Positions 1 through 13,889 of a DNA stretch of 64,000 bases are shown in pieces. This DNA comes from Chionis minor. Its lineage: Eukaryota; Chordata; Aves; Charadriiformes; Chionididae. Position 1 is the stretch's first letter. Every line of letters starts with the position of its first letter. The notes under the pieces were generated by a model. It did not search any database and was not told where the DNA came from. It saw only the letters and a program-made list of their open reading frames with translations. Location: positions 348,290-412,289 of the forward strand of contig VZSF01003273.1 of the NCBI GenBank assembly GCA_013398295.1. Direction: 5' to 3'. A program made the translations under genes and the position numbers.

Positions 1-1359
1 TACACACTCAATTGCATGATTCAGGCTCTGGCATAGCCGGGTGAGTCCACGGCATAACCACCGCATTTGCAATGGCATTCCAGCAAAAATATTCCAGGGA
101 GAGTTACTCTGAGCAGTGTGAGAACTGTGAACAAGAACTTCATTCATCATAGCTAATTTCCTTCTCTTGGGTGATCCTTCCAGAAAGCTTTGCTGTTTGT
201 CTCTGACAAATCATTTCACAGCTAGCTAATTTTAAACATTAAAAGCCACAGACACTTAGAACTGGCACTGGATTTTAGCATTAACTAGTTACTTTGCCAG
301 ATAAGGAACAGGATCATGTGATTTTGAAATATTAACGTGAGAAAATATTAACGCTTTAATTGCATTGGTTCTATTCTTACTCATGTAAAGCTGCTTTCTA
401 CATAAACCTTAACACTCCCATAAACGCATTCCCGAGTTAAACTTGTGTTAAAGTTAGTAGGTTTTAATCTGCAGTAGCCACGTTAATAAAGCGTGCTTCC
501 TGAAAATCTGCTGCCAATTGATTTGCCTTGTAGACTGATCAGCAGGAGGAAAAAAAAAAATGCTGGCTAGCCAAAGTTGTGCATTTTGTTTGCTCCAACT
601 ACTCCTCCTTCTTTAACTTGCCCTTATTTCCTTTCTCCTCCCATGATTAAAAAAGATTACCTCTTGCTTCTCACGCCCTTAAATGACCTCCATCCAAAAT
701 TTTCCATCACTTGACATCATTAAATTAATATGTCTTTCTAAAAATATATGCTAGAAACCTAACACATGCTACAGGCTGGCTGCGTAGGTTACTGACTGAG
801 GCCCTTTCCTCTCCATAATGGAGAGGGTGGGAAACCCTAATGGCCTCAAACTCGTCTTTTTTAATCTCCTATAACTGATCTTTCAACTAGTAATACTTGC
901 ATAGTTATCTGATTAGTGTACGTGCCTACATAAGATTTTGGCATAAATTCCTAGTCTTTTATGCATCGTATTTGGCTATCTGAACAAAGGACAAGCGCAA
1001 CAAAGCGCCAAATACTTTTTGTATGGATGGCTCAGAGACCCAGGTTGCATTTCAAGGAGATCAAGATTCCCACCCCCCGCCCCCATCTCCTGTTGAATGA
1101 TTCATTAACAGAAGATGAAATACTGCTATCCAGAAACACGGTTGTTGGGACAAATCACTTAGAGCATTTCTACCGTCTTTGTTTTGCTCTGTTCAAAGAG
1201 GGATGGGCAACAGAATACAGCGTTGTAGCGAGCGAGCGAGAGCGCAGTTCATGGCTAACCTGCTCCCGCAGCGAAGCTGACCTAAGAAATCCCATCCTCT
1301 GTGCTGCTTCCCACCTTCCTGCCACAACGGACGACACTCGCAGTGGCGCCTTCCAATTT

Positions 1360-1400
1360 TGCACGCAATTCTTTGTAATTCTGCACGCAATTCTTCGTAA
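1360..1400. repeat. 22-bp tandem duplication, two copies
   Basis: The unit TGCACGCAATTCTTTGTAAT starts at 1360 and recurs from 1382 as TGCACGCAATTCTTCGTAA. There is one C/T difference across the shared part. It lies in a BCAS3 intron and looks like a local slippage duplication. Confidence 0.85.
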
Positions 1401-4400
1401 ACCTTGTGACTGACATAATCCGTATCATTAAAAAATAAAATCGGAGCATTATCTTTTTTACTTGGATTATTTCCACCATCTCCTTCGCGGTACGGTTCTA
1501 TAACCAGCTGAAGTGTCACGGCCCAGGGGTGCGGGAAGCGGAACGCAGGGGCCGCAGCGCGAGCAGGGGAGGTGAGTAGGAGTTAAGTTGTCTTTGCTGC
1601 TGCCAGTGAGTCACAGAATATGGTCTAAAGCCTCCCCCGCCATGAGCCCACAGCTCTACCGATACAACCCTCCAGCTAGACTGGTATGCCTTTCCTTACA
1701 AGAATTTTGTCCCCTAGGTATGATCAACTAATAAGGAAAACAAAAAGAAAGTAAGTATCTTTAGAGCAGAAGCAAAGTTTGGTTAACTCGTAATTAAGCA
1801 TGACGGGGCAAACACCTGAGTCATCAGAACACTCGGCATTTGAGGAAAAGTAGATACAAGGGTTTAAAGCACTCAAAATGTTTAGGAGAGGTGGTTTCAT
1901 ATGTAAGACACTGTGATCACTCATCTCTGTCTTCCCTGACCCCATCTCCCTTTCTCTGCACCTACACATATTATTTTTCNTCAGCTTTCTTGTTCCCTCT
2001 ATCGCCCACTGAAGGGCAGATTGGCAGCCACTCTCAAAACTACGATTTCTTTCTTAACAATCTAAACCAAAACAAAATTATATGGGTCAATTTCCCCTTA
2101 AACATCTCCATTAGTAAAAATGAAGCCTTTCTTTAAATCAAAGATATTGGTACACTTACATTTGACCAGAACAAAAAGCAGGTCTAATGTATTTTGCACC
2201 TCTCCGGTGTATCTGAAGGTGTTCTACAGATCCAGCACGTTCCAAACTATGGTTTCCACAACCCATATAGGGAAAACAGGAATAAATTTCCATTTAACAT
2301 AGTAGGTCTTATCTATTTATTTTTAAACTGAGTAGCTCCAAACAGCATACATTGACTAGTTTTGCCATGCAGTTTTGCGGCCACCGCTGCTGCTTTTTTG
2401 GGGGAGATGGGGCAGGGAGGAATTCTCTGTTCAATGTACAGATCACTAATCTCGATGTTTCACCACCTAGAAAATTCATTAATATGTACCGATAACCATA
2501 AATTCTTTTTGTGTGTGTATAAAGATTTGTTTATCTTATCACCAAGAACAAAGTAAGTATGCCTCTACAAAAGTCCACAACAACACAATTTATGCAGATG
2601 TTCTTTCCTTTTTGGTTTTCCTTTAATTTGCAAATCTTGTAATCTAAGACTGAAGTTGACTGAACCAACATCTAAACCAGCATAGTAATATCAGCCAAAA
2701 AACACAATCTGTTTCCCATTTATGTGTCAAGACTGCATCCTTTTTGGGGGCTGAGAAAACTATTGTTTTGAAAAGATTATATAGTGAAACCATGCTAGAC
2801 ATTTCAGTCATTTTACTAGATGGAAAATTTGACTTTTAAAATACAAAAATGTGTGTACCAAAAGCTAGTCAGAAACTCAAGATACAAGGCAAAAGTTTAG
2901 AAAACTTCATCTTCCCTAGTAAAATGCTCACTGTGGGGAATACAAAGACTGAGATTAGTGGCAGATCTCTCTAGAGTATTTTTAAATAAAGCAGGTGCCA
3001 GAAATCAGTTTCAAAGTACAAAGTTTAAAATTTTAGATACACTAAAATAGATTTTTAAAAGCAGGTTCTCAACCATGACTCTGCAAGAAATTAATATTTA
3101 AAATTAATAAATATTAAACTAAAGGTTAAGACCTTAACACTGATATTCAAAGGAATGTAAGTTTTATCAGCATATATTATAGCAATGACTACTGTATGAA
3201 GTTACATTACCCAAGAGAAGAAATCCACACACCAAGGTACCCAGAAGTTGATTTTTAAGTTAATACATTGTTAAATTTGTGGAAGACATACTAAAATTTA
3301 ATAAGATACTTTTGGACTCGTCAAAAATGTGTAATTCAGTAAAACATACGGGGACCTCCAGGGTAAACTACTGTATTTTTAAGTCACCACAGAGATCTTT
3401 CACTGTGTAAAAGACAGTAAAAAAAAAAAAATCAGGAGTGAAGCATAAATCTAAACATTGATTTTAAGCAATCATTATTTTGCATAAAGTACTTTGATAC
3501 CGATCTTTGTTTCACGATGAAGGAAAGAAGTCCTAGCATATTACCACAGACAAAAGTATTCATCAATTTCTTCCCATTCAAGTACATGGTACATTAGAGG
3601 GATAGCGACAGGTACTAAAGTTACTTAATATAAGTGATATTTTTGAAGTTATTAGTTCATCGCTATTTGAAAATTCTTTGGATTCTAGATTGACAAATGT
3701 TCGACATTAAAAAGAATAGGTTTTTTTAATCATATTTCCCTCATTAGAGTGTATTTATTTTACACCTAAAGGAAAAGAGAAGAACTTCCTGATGGTAACC
3801 ACTAATGCAGACTAGTGGTCAGAACCAGGAAATCCCAGCTCCTAACTTGAACATGTCAATATCTCATTGGTATAGTCCTAAAAGATAAAATACTATTAAA
3901 CGACAGTACAGTGGATCTAGATAAAAACTATATTCTATCAGATTTGTATTACTTTAATAGTTTAGCATATTTAACACTTAAAACTTGCCCATGTAATTTT
4001 CCTACTCCTCAGATTTTTTATGCATTTGAATATATGTACTAGTCCATAAAAATCACAAAATATATCAACGCATTTGTAAGTATAATCACTCATCTGTCAC
4101 ACAGAACTGTTTCCACACAGTATTAATAGCTCTTTAACATATATGTTTTCTTAAGGTCAAGAATAGCATGTGATAATTTACAGCAACTTCTAAACTGCAA
4201 TGAAGAGTTAAGAGTTATTAAACCTCACCTACCCAGGTTTTATCGTAAGTCAGGGTAAAATGCATTTATTATTCACTTCAATCCAAAAAATTAACAGCTT
4301 CAAAGCACTTTCTAGAAGAGCTACTGAAAATGGATTCTATATAAAAGATTGCCACAGAAAAGAATTTAAATTAGAATATTGCCTCCAGACACAGCAGTGT

Positions 4401-4919
4401 CCAAAAATATTCTTCAACCATAAGCCATGGTGCCAGCCACCAATTCTTCCAAAATGTTAACCATGTCCCTTATTTATTAGTAATAAATAGCAATAAAAAC
4501 TTATTTGAAAATGTCAAAACTAGCAGGGATGTTCCAAGAAAAGAGTAACAATAGCTGCAAATTTGAGCAGAGTATCCAGAAGTCAGAAATTCTGAAGTAC
4601 TGCCAGGGCAAACCCAAATGATGACCAAGGCTGAAGTCAAAATTTTTTTCCCCCAGAATCACTCTCCTTGGTAAATGATTCTGACAGATTTTATACAACA
4701 ACCTGAGTAAAATTTGAACGGGAGCAAGCGAGAGATTGTTGGAAGTAGCTGAATCACTTCAGGAGGTCACACATTTCTCCTGACAACCTGGTGTCCTCGC
4801 GAAGAGGAGGATAAGGGCAGGGAGGCTGTGCTGGCAGAATTCCTTTGGACTTTGGCCCCACTGTCATAACCATGCCCAGCCTCATTCAGTTGATATGGAG
4901 TTTAACGTACCAGCATCAC

Positions 4920-5045
4920 AGATTGTGTGCTGGAAGACCTGGATTTTACTTCCAGATCTGCTTTGGACTAGCTTTGAGAAAATCATTCAGCCTTTTAGAG
5001 GGTCCGTTTACGTTTCTGTTAAAAGGGAAATATTTCAGGGTCAGC
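4920..5045 (+). repeat. MIR-like ancient SINE remnant
   Basis: The order of short motifs follows the MIR consensus: a segment like 'tggagacctgggttc', then 'tctgctttggactagctttg' (MIR: ctgccacttactagctgtg), then 'aatcattcagcc' (MIR: aagttacttaacc), and finally 'cgtttctgttaaaaggga' (MIR: cagtttcctcatctgtaaaatgggga). Identity is low but collinear over about 120 nt, as expected for a repeat older than the amniote split. I made the alignment by eye; RepeatMasker would settle it. Confidence 0.5.
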
Positions 5046-7040
5046 ACTGCGTCATTTCCCTGATTCTTTTACCTGCCATTGCAGTCGACGGAACAGGCCT
5101 CCTGTTCCCTGCACAGTTTCAGTGATGTGCTGACAGCTGCAGTATTTCATGCCATAGCCAGCACAATCTCCAAAGTAGGTGAGGAGACGACTGTAGTGAA
5201 AATATCAAGTGCTTCAGAATAAGTCCTCCAGAATAAATGTCCTATTTTCTTCAGATACATGATTAAACAAGGTGTTTTATCTGTCCACAACCATTAAGAT
5301 ACATAGGAAATGATGTTAAGCACAAAACCTCAAGTTAAGAAGGGAGCTAAAATTGTGATTCAAGTTCAGCGGCCATTTGTGACGCAGCTGTTTTAATGTT
5401 CTACGCAGATTCTTCCTTATGCATAACAATGATGGAGATGCAATCAAATGAACGTAACGGAAGAAAAAGCAAGTGCAACACTTGAGCCAGTTTAAAAGGA
5501 GTGGGACGCCAGTTGAGGGAAAACTATCAAAGAACTCTTAATCTGAAAGCTATTTACAAAGTAAGTAATTTGCAAGGACTCTTTCAAAAATAACTTGCAA
5601 TGAACAGTAAACGTAGAAAAGTGTTTCAGAATTTTCTGTTGAAGGTTTACCACCATGGGCAAAACGGTCCTTTATTAAAGGGGTAAACAAGAGCCTGTAG
5701 CAGTGTCTCCTTTTTTTAAATTACGCTCTAGTCTTCTGGTCAGGGCAGAAAGCCTGATTTCAAGTTTTCTATTTACAGCTATTTAACTACTGATAAATAG
5801 TAACACAAACCTATTCATTCATTTTGAAAACATATGAGGTGTTTTTTTTTGTAGAGAAGCAGAAACTACCAATGATCTTTGAAGTATTTCCCATTAACTG
5901 AGGAATACAATCACACAGTGAAAATAACGATCCTTATAGTTTGTTCATTTCTCAGGTATCTCAGCTTCTAAAGCAAAGGTACAAAGGAAGTTTTTCCACC
6001 CAACATACCCTTTACATATATAAATACACTGTTTGGATTAAGACCAAGTCCTACAAGAGCAATATTTGCATCACCGGTTACGTACACTCTTACTTAGAAA
6101 AAGTTATTCACGAGATTACAGGAGGGAGGAGGAGAAAAGGGACTATAAACAACTTTGCAAGTTGTAAACACATCAATAGAAAGACATTTTTCACTTTTTT
6201 TTTTTAAACATTTAAGACAGGTAACATTAATATTATAGTTTACCACAGTAATAACACATACAGAGAAATTTACAGAGACTCAACAGTCTTCCTCCACACC
6301 CAGAGTGATTAAATCCTTAATTGAAAAAGGTGTGGCACAGAATTAGTCTTACTACTGTCAGATGATTTACTTCAACTGTTTAGCCTTTGAATTTCTGTGT
6401 AGAGGATTACCCTCCAAAAGTAAATATTTTCCTGTAGGTATAGATATAAATCCTTTGCACCATCTGAATCAAAGTACCTAATACAGGCACAAAATATCTT
6501 AAGACCATCTTTTGTAAGAGGAGTGATACAACAATACTGTCTAGAGAGCACAAGACAGGACTGTTAACTAATTTTTCAAACTCAGAGTGGATTTAACATG
6601 TGTTTTGCTAATAAACAGTGAGTGGCTGCAACAATGAAACTGCTTGTTGCTTGTAATTAATTTGGTATATACTGCTGCTTGAAAGCATCTTTTAATCACT
6701 TTTTAAGACACAAGTATTACTGTAGACACTTCTCAATAATAATTCTGATCAGGAATTATATCAGAAAAGGCTCATAAAATTGTGATTACATTGAGAACAA
6801 AATAAACTCAAAATACCTCTTCACCTATTTTATAGGAGTCTATTTTTTTTTATTCCTTCTAAAAAGCTTAAGTCATAGGCAAGTATGTGCTGACGCACTG
6901 AAAAACAACAACTTTAAAAGCACTTCACAGTGTTATCCCATTGGCAAAAAGGAATAGAGCTTTAAGAATGTAATCTACTGGGTTTTCTTAGATGACATTA
7001 CAATCTCTATATAAGACTTTATTCATGAGAAATATGCTTA

Positions 7041-7148
<108 letters not shown>

Positions 7149-7441
7149 TCACTGTGTACCGTTTGTGTTACCTTTCAAAGCAGAGGTGTGCATGTTGTGG
7201 GGGCCCGATATATATTGAAGGATATTGAATATATAACATAAAACTCACAGTCTGGACAAGATTAGTGATAGAAATACAAAACCCAGGAAGAGTCATGAAC
7301 GCTGGAAGAACTGTTCTTGGTAGAGAAAGCAATGAGTAACAAAACAAGTAGCAAAATCTGGCCAAGATTCTAGAGTTCTTTTCTATTTGTTTCAGTTGGG
7401 GTTAAGGATTCTGTAACTCTAACAAGTAACACGCTCACTTT

Positions 7442-8005
7442 TCATTGTTTTATAAAAGTTGTCTGCAATAAGGCTGTCACCAGCTCTGCGTGGGTTCCCC
7501 ACACTGGTTTCCAGTTTAACTCTGCCGGGGTATCAGTGGAGGAGAAGAGCGTTAACCAGAAGAGAAGCGCAGCCGCTCTCTCTGGCACGTGACGAGCCGG
7601 GCTGCCAGCGTGTGCCCGAAGCAGGGCCATGCTTACCGCCCGCGCTCCCTGCCTAGGAAAATACAGGATTAAATTCAAAACAGTCTTCAGGAAGTTCTCC
7701 CAACCGAGCGACTGAAACCGTTGAGAACACAACCTCCAGCGAGGCTCCGGCCATGCCTGCTGTTCGCTCAAAGTGAAAACACGAGTCTCACAGTGTCCCC
7801 TGCTTTCAAGGGTCGCTTCCCCAGGGAACGCCGGCGCAGCCCCGGCAGCAGAGCCGGGCACAGGCTCGTCCTCCGCTCCCGCTGGGCTGCCAGCAGGGTT
7901 CTGCCTGCCCCGGGGAGCCCTGCACGCTGGCACCACTGCTGGGCAATTAAAGCCAGCCTTTCCTCTTCCCAAACCGCAGGCACACCTTTGCTCCACGACC
8001 AGCAA
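7442..8005 (-). other. GC-rich block with a 187-codon open frame of unknown meaning
   Basis: Between about 7450 and 8000 the composition changes sharply from AT-rich intron to GC-rich DNA with clustered CpG, most clearly at 7800-7930. The minus strand, which is the BCAS3 sense strand, stays open for 187 codons. The translation is rich in Ala, Arg, Pro and Gly in its first half and has no signal peptide, repeat or motif I recognise. The block ends about 330 bp before BCAS3 coding exon 6. The long frame may simply follow from high GC. It could also be an intronic CpG island with its own promoter. I do not call a gene here. Confidence 0.4.
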
Positions 8006-8812
8006 GTTGTTAAATACGCCACACTTCTTATCCTGGGATTTTTAAAGTTTTGAGAACTTTGCCTTATTGCTACGTAAACAGAGCAATAAAACTAAAATTG
8101 AGTCAAAAAACCACCCTCTCTTCTGCTTGTGAACATTGTTTCCTAAATTCCAAGGTATGTTTCTACCCAACTTAAATAAGAGAGTAACAGCCACCAACAC
8201 CACTACATTTCCTCCATCTTCTTCCAAGCTTTGCCTTTTTAATTGTCTATCTGTAGGCATGCACGTGTGCAGTGAATAGTGGAACTTTTTTCCCTTCTTT
8301 ATACACCAAACCCTTTGATCTATAAAGAATATTAGTGATCTAGTTTGTTCAACATTTAATTCACAAATACTGGTGTACTGTACTACATCAATTATTCAGA
8401 AAGGCACAACAATTAACAATATACATTTTGACATAACAGTCTCTGTTAATTATTAATAAGTCAGGTAAATGCAATTAATTTGTAACAAAAACTGTTCAGG
8501 ACCCTCATTTGTACAAGGATAAGTCTTCCCTCCTACACATTTGGGTACTTTCAAAGTCAAATGGGTCACATCAATAATTTCACCATCAACAATAGCTTTA
8601 CAAGTAAACTAAACCAGCCAAATGTATTTTGCTTCTATTCCTATTATTTCCAGGGCTTTTATGAGTCATACCTGTACCGTATGTACTGACCTGTAAATTG
8701 ATAAATGAAATATATAGTCTTCTTAAGAACCTGGCAACCAATTTGTTTTCTTCAATACAAGTAACAGATGAACTCCATTTATTTCTGTTCACTCAGCTGG
8801 TCTCTCAGCATT

Positions 8813-8877
8813 AAGGGTGAAATGCTGACTACCAGGAGTTCTGACACTGATTTAAGTGGAGCCAGGATTTTACCTTA
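8813..8877. repeat. Imperfect foldback, remnant of an ancient palindromic repeat
   Basis: The left arm AAGGGTGAAATGCTGAC and the right arm GCCAGGATTTTACCTT are imperfect inverted copies, with about three quarters of positions pairing, separated by about 32 nt. The right half (TTTAAGTGGAGCCAGGATTT) resembles the 'gacttcaatgggagcaggat' type of old interspersed repeat seen often in sauropsid DNA. That family link comes from memory and is tentative. Confidence 0.4.
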
Positions 8878-11800
8878 AGTATTTCAATATACTTTTTTCT
8901 TTTGCTTTTTTTTAAATAGGATATATTAGAGATGTGAATTCACGTTTCTTTGTTGGTCAGGTTCTAAATTTAACAACAAGGAAGGGGGAATAAGGGGAAG
9001 AAAGGTGGTGGTGAGCACAGGGAAACAACTGCACAAAATCAAAAGGAATATCAGTTTTTAATATCCACAATACACATTTGCAAAATTTGTAGAATAGTAC
9101 TTAAACTTCCGATTTCACTCTGTAATGACCAAGGCTCTCATTTTTAAAAAAAATGTAAATATTAATACTGCAGAACAGGATCATTATTTTGAGGACTCCG
9201 CAGGGCATTAAATCAGGTTAATAGCAGTCCCATTCATGAGATTGCGAAAAGCGACATGTGTTGTTCTCTGCAATGCTTAATGGAGTCAGCAACCCTTTCT
9301 AGTTCTGCGGTGGGATTTAATCTTCCAAGTTATGGTGGATTAATTTTTATTTGTAAAATTGTGTTTATTTGCATGTGCGATACACTGACGTTGTGCACAC
9401 CTGCTCCACACTCAGTGTTTAACAAAATGCAGCAGGATGATTGAAATGAAAAACAGCTAGCTAAATCCCTCAAATACAAAAAGTATTGAAATCCTGTTGC
9501 AAAGTCTTTTTCTTAAACTCCTTTTATTCTAAATCCTTTTAATTCTGTCATATAACACTACAGCATTTATAAAAAGCTGAAAATCCTGACAAATCACACA
9601 ATTAAAGTAATGAAAACTGTCCTTTCTGCCAACAAGGCACCACCTTATCTACAGCTCCATTTAGCTAAATGATACATATTTTTTTTAAAAAAAATCCAAC
9701 TTCAGTTCGTATACATAAAACTAAAAATACCACTAACTGTAGCTAAATGAAAATTTCATACAAATCAACATTTAGAACTTTATGAAGTCAAAAGGTTATC
9801 CACATATAAGCTCAAAGCAGCTTATGGACTGTATTTCTGATGAAATTGTGAATAGATATGCCTTGGGCCTGCTAAGGCCTCTCAATAATGCCAATAATAA
9901 TAATAACGACAACAACAGCACACCTTTTTGAAGACTAAAAATGAAACCCCAGTGATTTTCACAGGAACTCAAAAGCCACTCAAAGCTCTGAAAAGTACCC
10001 TTGTTTCCCTTGAGTAAGAAATGCACTGTATACGTATCAAATTCCGACCTACTTAGCAATAGCATATATGCACCACGCAGTATATTTTTCTGCTATGCAA
10101 TTCCACTGATCAAGTTCCATCCCAGCCGTTTAACAATGCAATGCATCTCCTGTTCCACTGACACCTCTTATTTCCATCTGTTACTTGAAAATCGTGTTGT
10201 ATTTGTGGTCCTGCCCCACATCAGTGTCGTAGCTGACCAGTATCTACAAATGCATCACGCCACGCAGCTGGGATCCACTACCTATGGTTTTCACTCCCTG
10301 TTTTGCCTCTTCCTTTCACGGGGGGAAGAAAAATTAAAAAAAAAAAAAATCTTTCTTAACATTTCTTAATCCCTACTGTTTGGTGTCTGCTTTCTTATTG
10401 AACAGAAATGTAAAAGCGCATACGTGCTGCTTTAAACACAAGTGATTTGTGTCAGTCCCAAAAATAGGAATGAATTCTTCCCTGAGCTTCAGGGTACCAT
10501 CTATAGGGCAGCATCTCTAAACACTCCATGTCCTGTACAGAGCAGCTCTGACTGCATCACTCAGCATCACGCCCCATCAATGGCGCCCTGGCCGCTGTCC
10601 TCATCCCACACCTCCCGGTGCTCCTTTAGGATTCAATGCTGTAGACCACGAGCATCACGTTGTTCTACCTCCCTTAACTCCCAACATCACCCAGACATTT
10701 CAAGTTCCAAAGTCCCTCTCCAATACCTGCATCACCACACCTGTTTCTTAACATCCCCCAAAAGTTATCAGGCTGGAACCTCTTCAACTCTACTTGATTT
10801 CCATATCCGCTGCTGCCTCAGCCCATTCCACCCTCCCATTTCTGAGATAAAACCTCTATGCTGCAAGAAGCAACAGTCACTGGAGAACATTATCTTGGCA
10901 GTTCTGTCAGAGAGACGGAGCTATGCGCGTTTAGAGGGAGTTGGGGTTTTCTTCTGCACAGCACCATAGTTTTATTCTGACAACTATGTAGTTTCTATCT
11001 GAAAAAAACCTCAAAAACAAAAGATGTCCTTGAAACACTTGTTAGAGATCAATGTTTCCAGAGTCACACACTAATTGTAGGCCAATAGAAATATTTTGAT
11101 TGAATCTTGTTCGAAAAACTTAAAAGACATATCAGTCTAACACAGTGAACGTTTAAGGTGTAATTGTCTAAAGCATTGACGTGATGTGGCCAGACCTGAA
11201 ATGGTGGGATACAGGTCAGTCCACGCAGATTCAAAAAAACCAGTGTTTTTATTAAAGAGAGTCATGCTCCAAAATTCTTCCCTATAGCATCTATAAAAGG
11301 CTTACTTGCTGTGCTTGAGAATTCTGTTCTGTAATTTCTATAATCCGCACACATTAACATTCATTATACCATAACAACCCACAGAACAGTTACAAAACAC
11401 CAAAACCTAAACGCACACCTGCATGACCCACTTACACCAACCCAAATCTAGCAACCAACTGCTACTGCTTGTTCAGCTTGTAGGGCTCCTTCCTCTGCTC
11501 TACCTACCATGCAATTATTTTGGCCTTCAGGGACTTAAAACCACTAAGCCACCCAAGTGGTTGAATATATATACAAAACTCACATCTGCCTTCCTTTAGA
11601 AAGCAACCTAAATATTATAGTTCTTTTAAGTATACCTGCACAGAACGCTGAGTTAGCTTTTGAGGTTCAAATTCTATTTTACCAAAAATCAAAGACGTAA
11701 GCAGTAGAGTACAGAGATAAGTCCGCTGCAAAATTTAAACTTTTAACAGTTCCAGATTTTTTTAGTGCAAAACTACCGTGTCCCGATTAATTGTAGCTTT

Positions 11801-13859
11801 TCATATTTATTCTAGTTTTCAGCCTTTCACCCATAAGGTTCCCTTGGTCCATAGTTGTTTTAGACATAGTACCTCCAATTTCTTTCTTTTATTTCCTTTC
11901 TTATTTGGGTCCCCCCCCCTTATCAGTCGATTTGACTAAGCAGTCAAATTCATTGTGAGATGTAGACTATTAGATCATCTTCTGTGCGAGCAGCATAATC
12001 TAGAAAATGGCAATAAATTCATTCAGTTCTCTGAAGGAATTTATTTTCATAATGCTGAGACATGGAAATAGGTTTTACAGACAATGACTGATCTAAACTT
12101 CAACACACAAGCCTGCCATCGTGTACCCTTTAACCATGAATTACCACACACAACACTATCCCTGCAGCTTTTCCTCGTTTCTCAATCGCCTTTAAACTAT
12201 GCAAGCTTACCTTAAAAAACACGATAGGATAAGGTAGAAAGCAGGTATTTGGCCAGGGTTTTGTAAAATGACCTGGGATAAGTAATGAAAAGTGGGAGAC
12301 TGCAGCACTAACTCACTTCAGAAAGCAACAACATTCTGATTTTGTAGAAAAAAGACTAGCAAAGCTACCTGAAGTAAATATATTACTCCCTTAGCACTGA
12401 TTTCAGAAGTATATACGCAATGGACCTCCAAATGAAGTCAAAACCATTTTTTAAAAATACAAGTTCTGAAACTGTTTTACTAGTGACTTCATAGGTCAAA
12501 GAATGTCAGCTACTACAGAAAACCTAAATAAGCAATATTCCTCATGTTTCTATAAATATCACGGAAATGCTAATCAAAAGAGAAAGAGCACAAGACAAAC
12601 ATAGAAATATCCAAGACAGAATACTTAATAACATACAGAACTCAAACTCAGTATTCATTTCAATTCTACAAGGACATATTCATGCACTCAGTTCCCTCAG
12701 AGAAATGAGAAAGGCATCATCTAGAGGAAGTGGTGAAAAATTACAAAAGACGCTGAAGAAAGAATATGAATAATTAGGTTAGTGTGGCTAAATAGAGCCA
12801 TTAGGTACGGCGTGAGAGGAAGCCCAACACAGAGTAACTCGAGCAGCCGTGAGGACATCACAAATCAGAACCGTAGAAAATGGAGGAGGGAGCTAATACA
12901 CCCTGATTTTTGCCTGGTTCTCTCACTGTCATTAGCTACAATCACGATCGTTACCAATCATGGCTTCCTCTTCACAGAAAACGGTAGCTAAATTTAAGTG
13001 GCAGGGTTCCAGTTTTGTTTTGTATCTACCACTTAATATTTTCTCCCTTCTGATAACCACAAAGTCGCATCAATTTGGCTTCAAACACATCTTTGAAGAG
13101 ACAGAGAAATCCGGAGCCCAGCAAACCAGGCACCTGTATATAAATCGGTACTAAACTCAATCACAGCACAGCAATTTGAAAGTGAGGAAGAGCCAGGCGA
13201 GCTGAGGAGCTCTGCCAACTCGGATGGCTCCGCAGGCAACGCAGCACAGGGCACACAAAGCGTCAGGACTTGGCATTCTTATTTCTAAGAGCGACAGTAT
13301 CCAGACAGACACGTTCTCATATTCCGAATATTAGTTATGCAACTTTATCTCCTCTCCTAAGCCCAAAATTTGGTCACAGTGTAAACCTTCAATCTCCAAA
13401 AAGGCCATTTATATTGCAAGCTGTAGAAAATAATCAAAGCTGTAGCTACTGTTGAAGGCAACAGTAGATATTCTCTGTCCACAGGGAAGAGTTAGTATCT
13501 CCATTTTTCAGTGTTATTCACAGAAGTCTCCCAATTCTTCATGGACATCTTATCCAGGCTGCAGACCAACTGTGCCACGGACACAGAGACATCAAAGCGC
13601 TGCAGTGCTGGGCCAGGTCAGGTCTTGCCTGGTTTGTTGGCTCAGACAAAACCCTGCACGAACATTGCAGTACGGCTGCCAGGTCCGAACAGTTCCAGCA
13701 GCCATTTAACTGCTCCGGCATGGCACAGAGCCTGAACTAATAAACCTCACCGGATCCACGCTGGCAGCGTGCAGGGCCAGCTCCACATACAGCACCACGT
13801 TCCTGCTACCAGGACCACTTACAACCTGCTAAATCAGATTCGAGGGGGCCTCCTTTGCC

Positions 13860-13889
13860 ATAAGCCTGCATGAAATAAGCCTGTATGAA
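13860..13889. repeat. 15-bp tandem duplication, two copies
   Basis: ATAAGCCTGCATGAA at 13860-13874 is followed directly by ATAAGCCTGTATGAA, with a single C/T difference. It is a local duplication in a BCAS3 intron with no visible function. Confidence 0.85.

Noticed and set aside
961..1413. 150-codon plus-strand frame
   Set aside because: Antisense to BCAS3 and partly made of a tandem duplication. The protein resembles nothing known.
10442..10969. 175-codon plus-strand frame
   Set aside because: It is antisense in a BCAS3 intron, with odd Ser/Cys/His-rich composition, no homology I recognise and no splice or promoter context.
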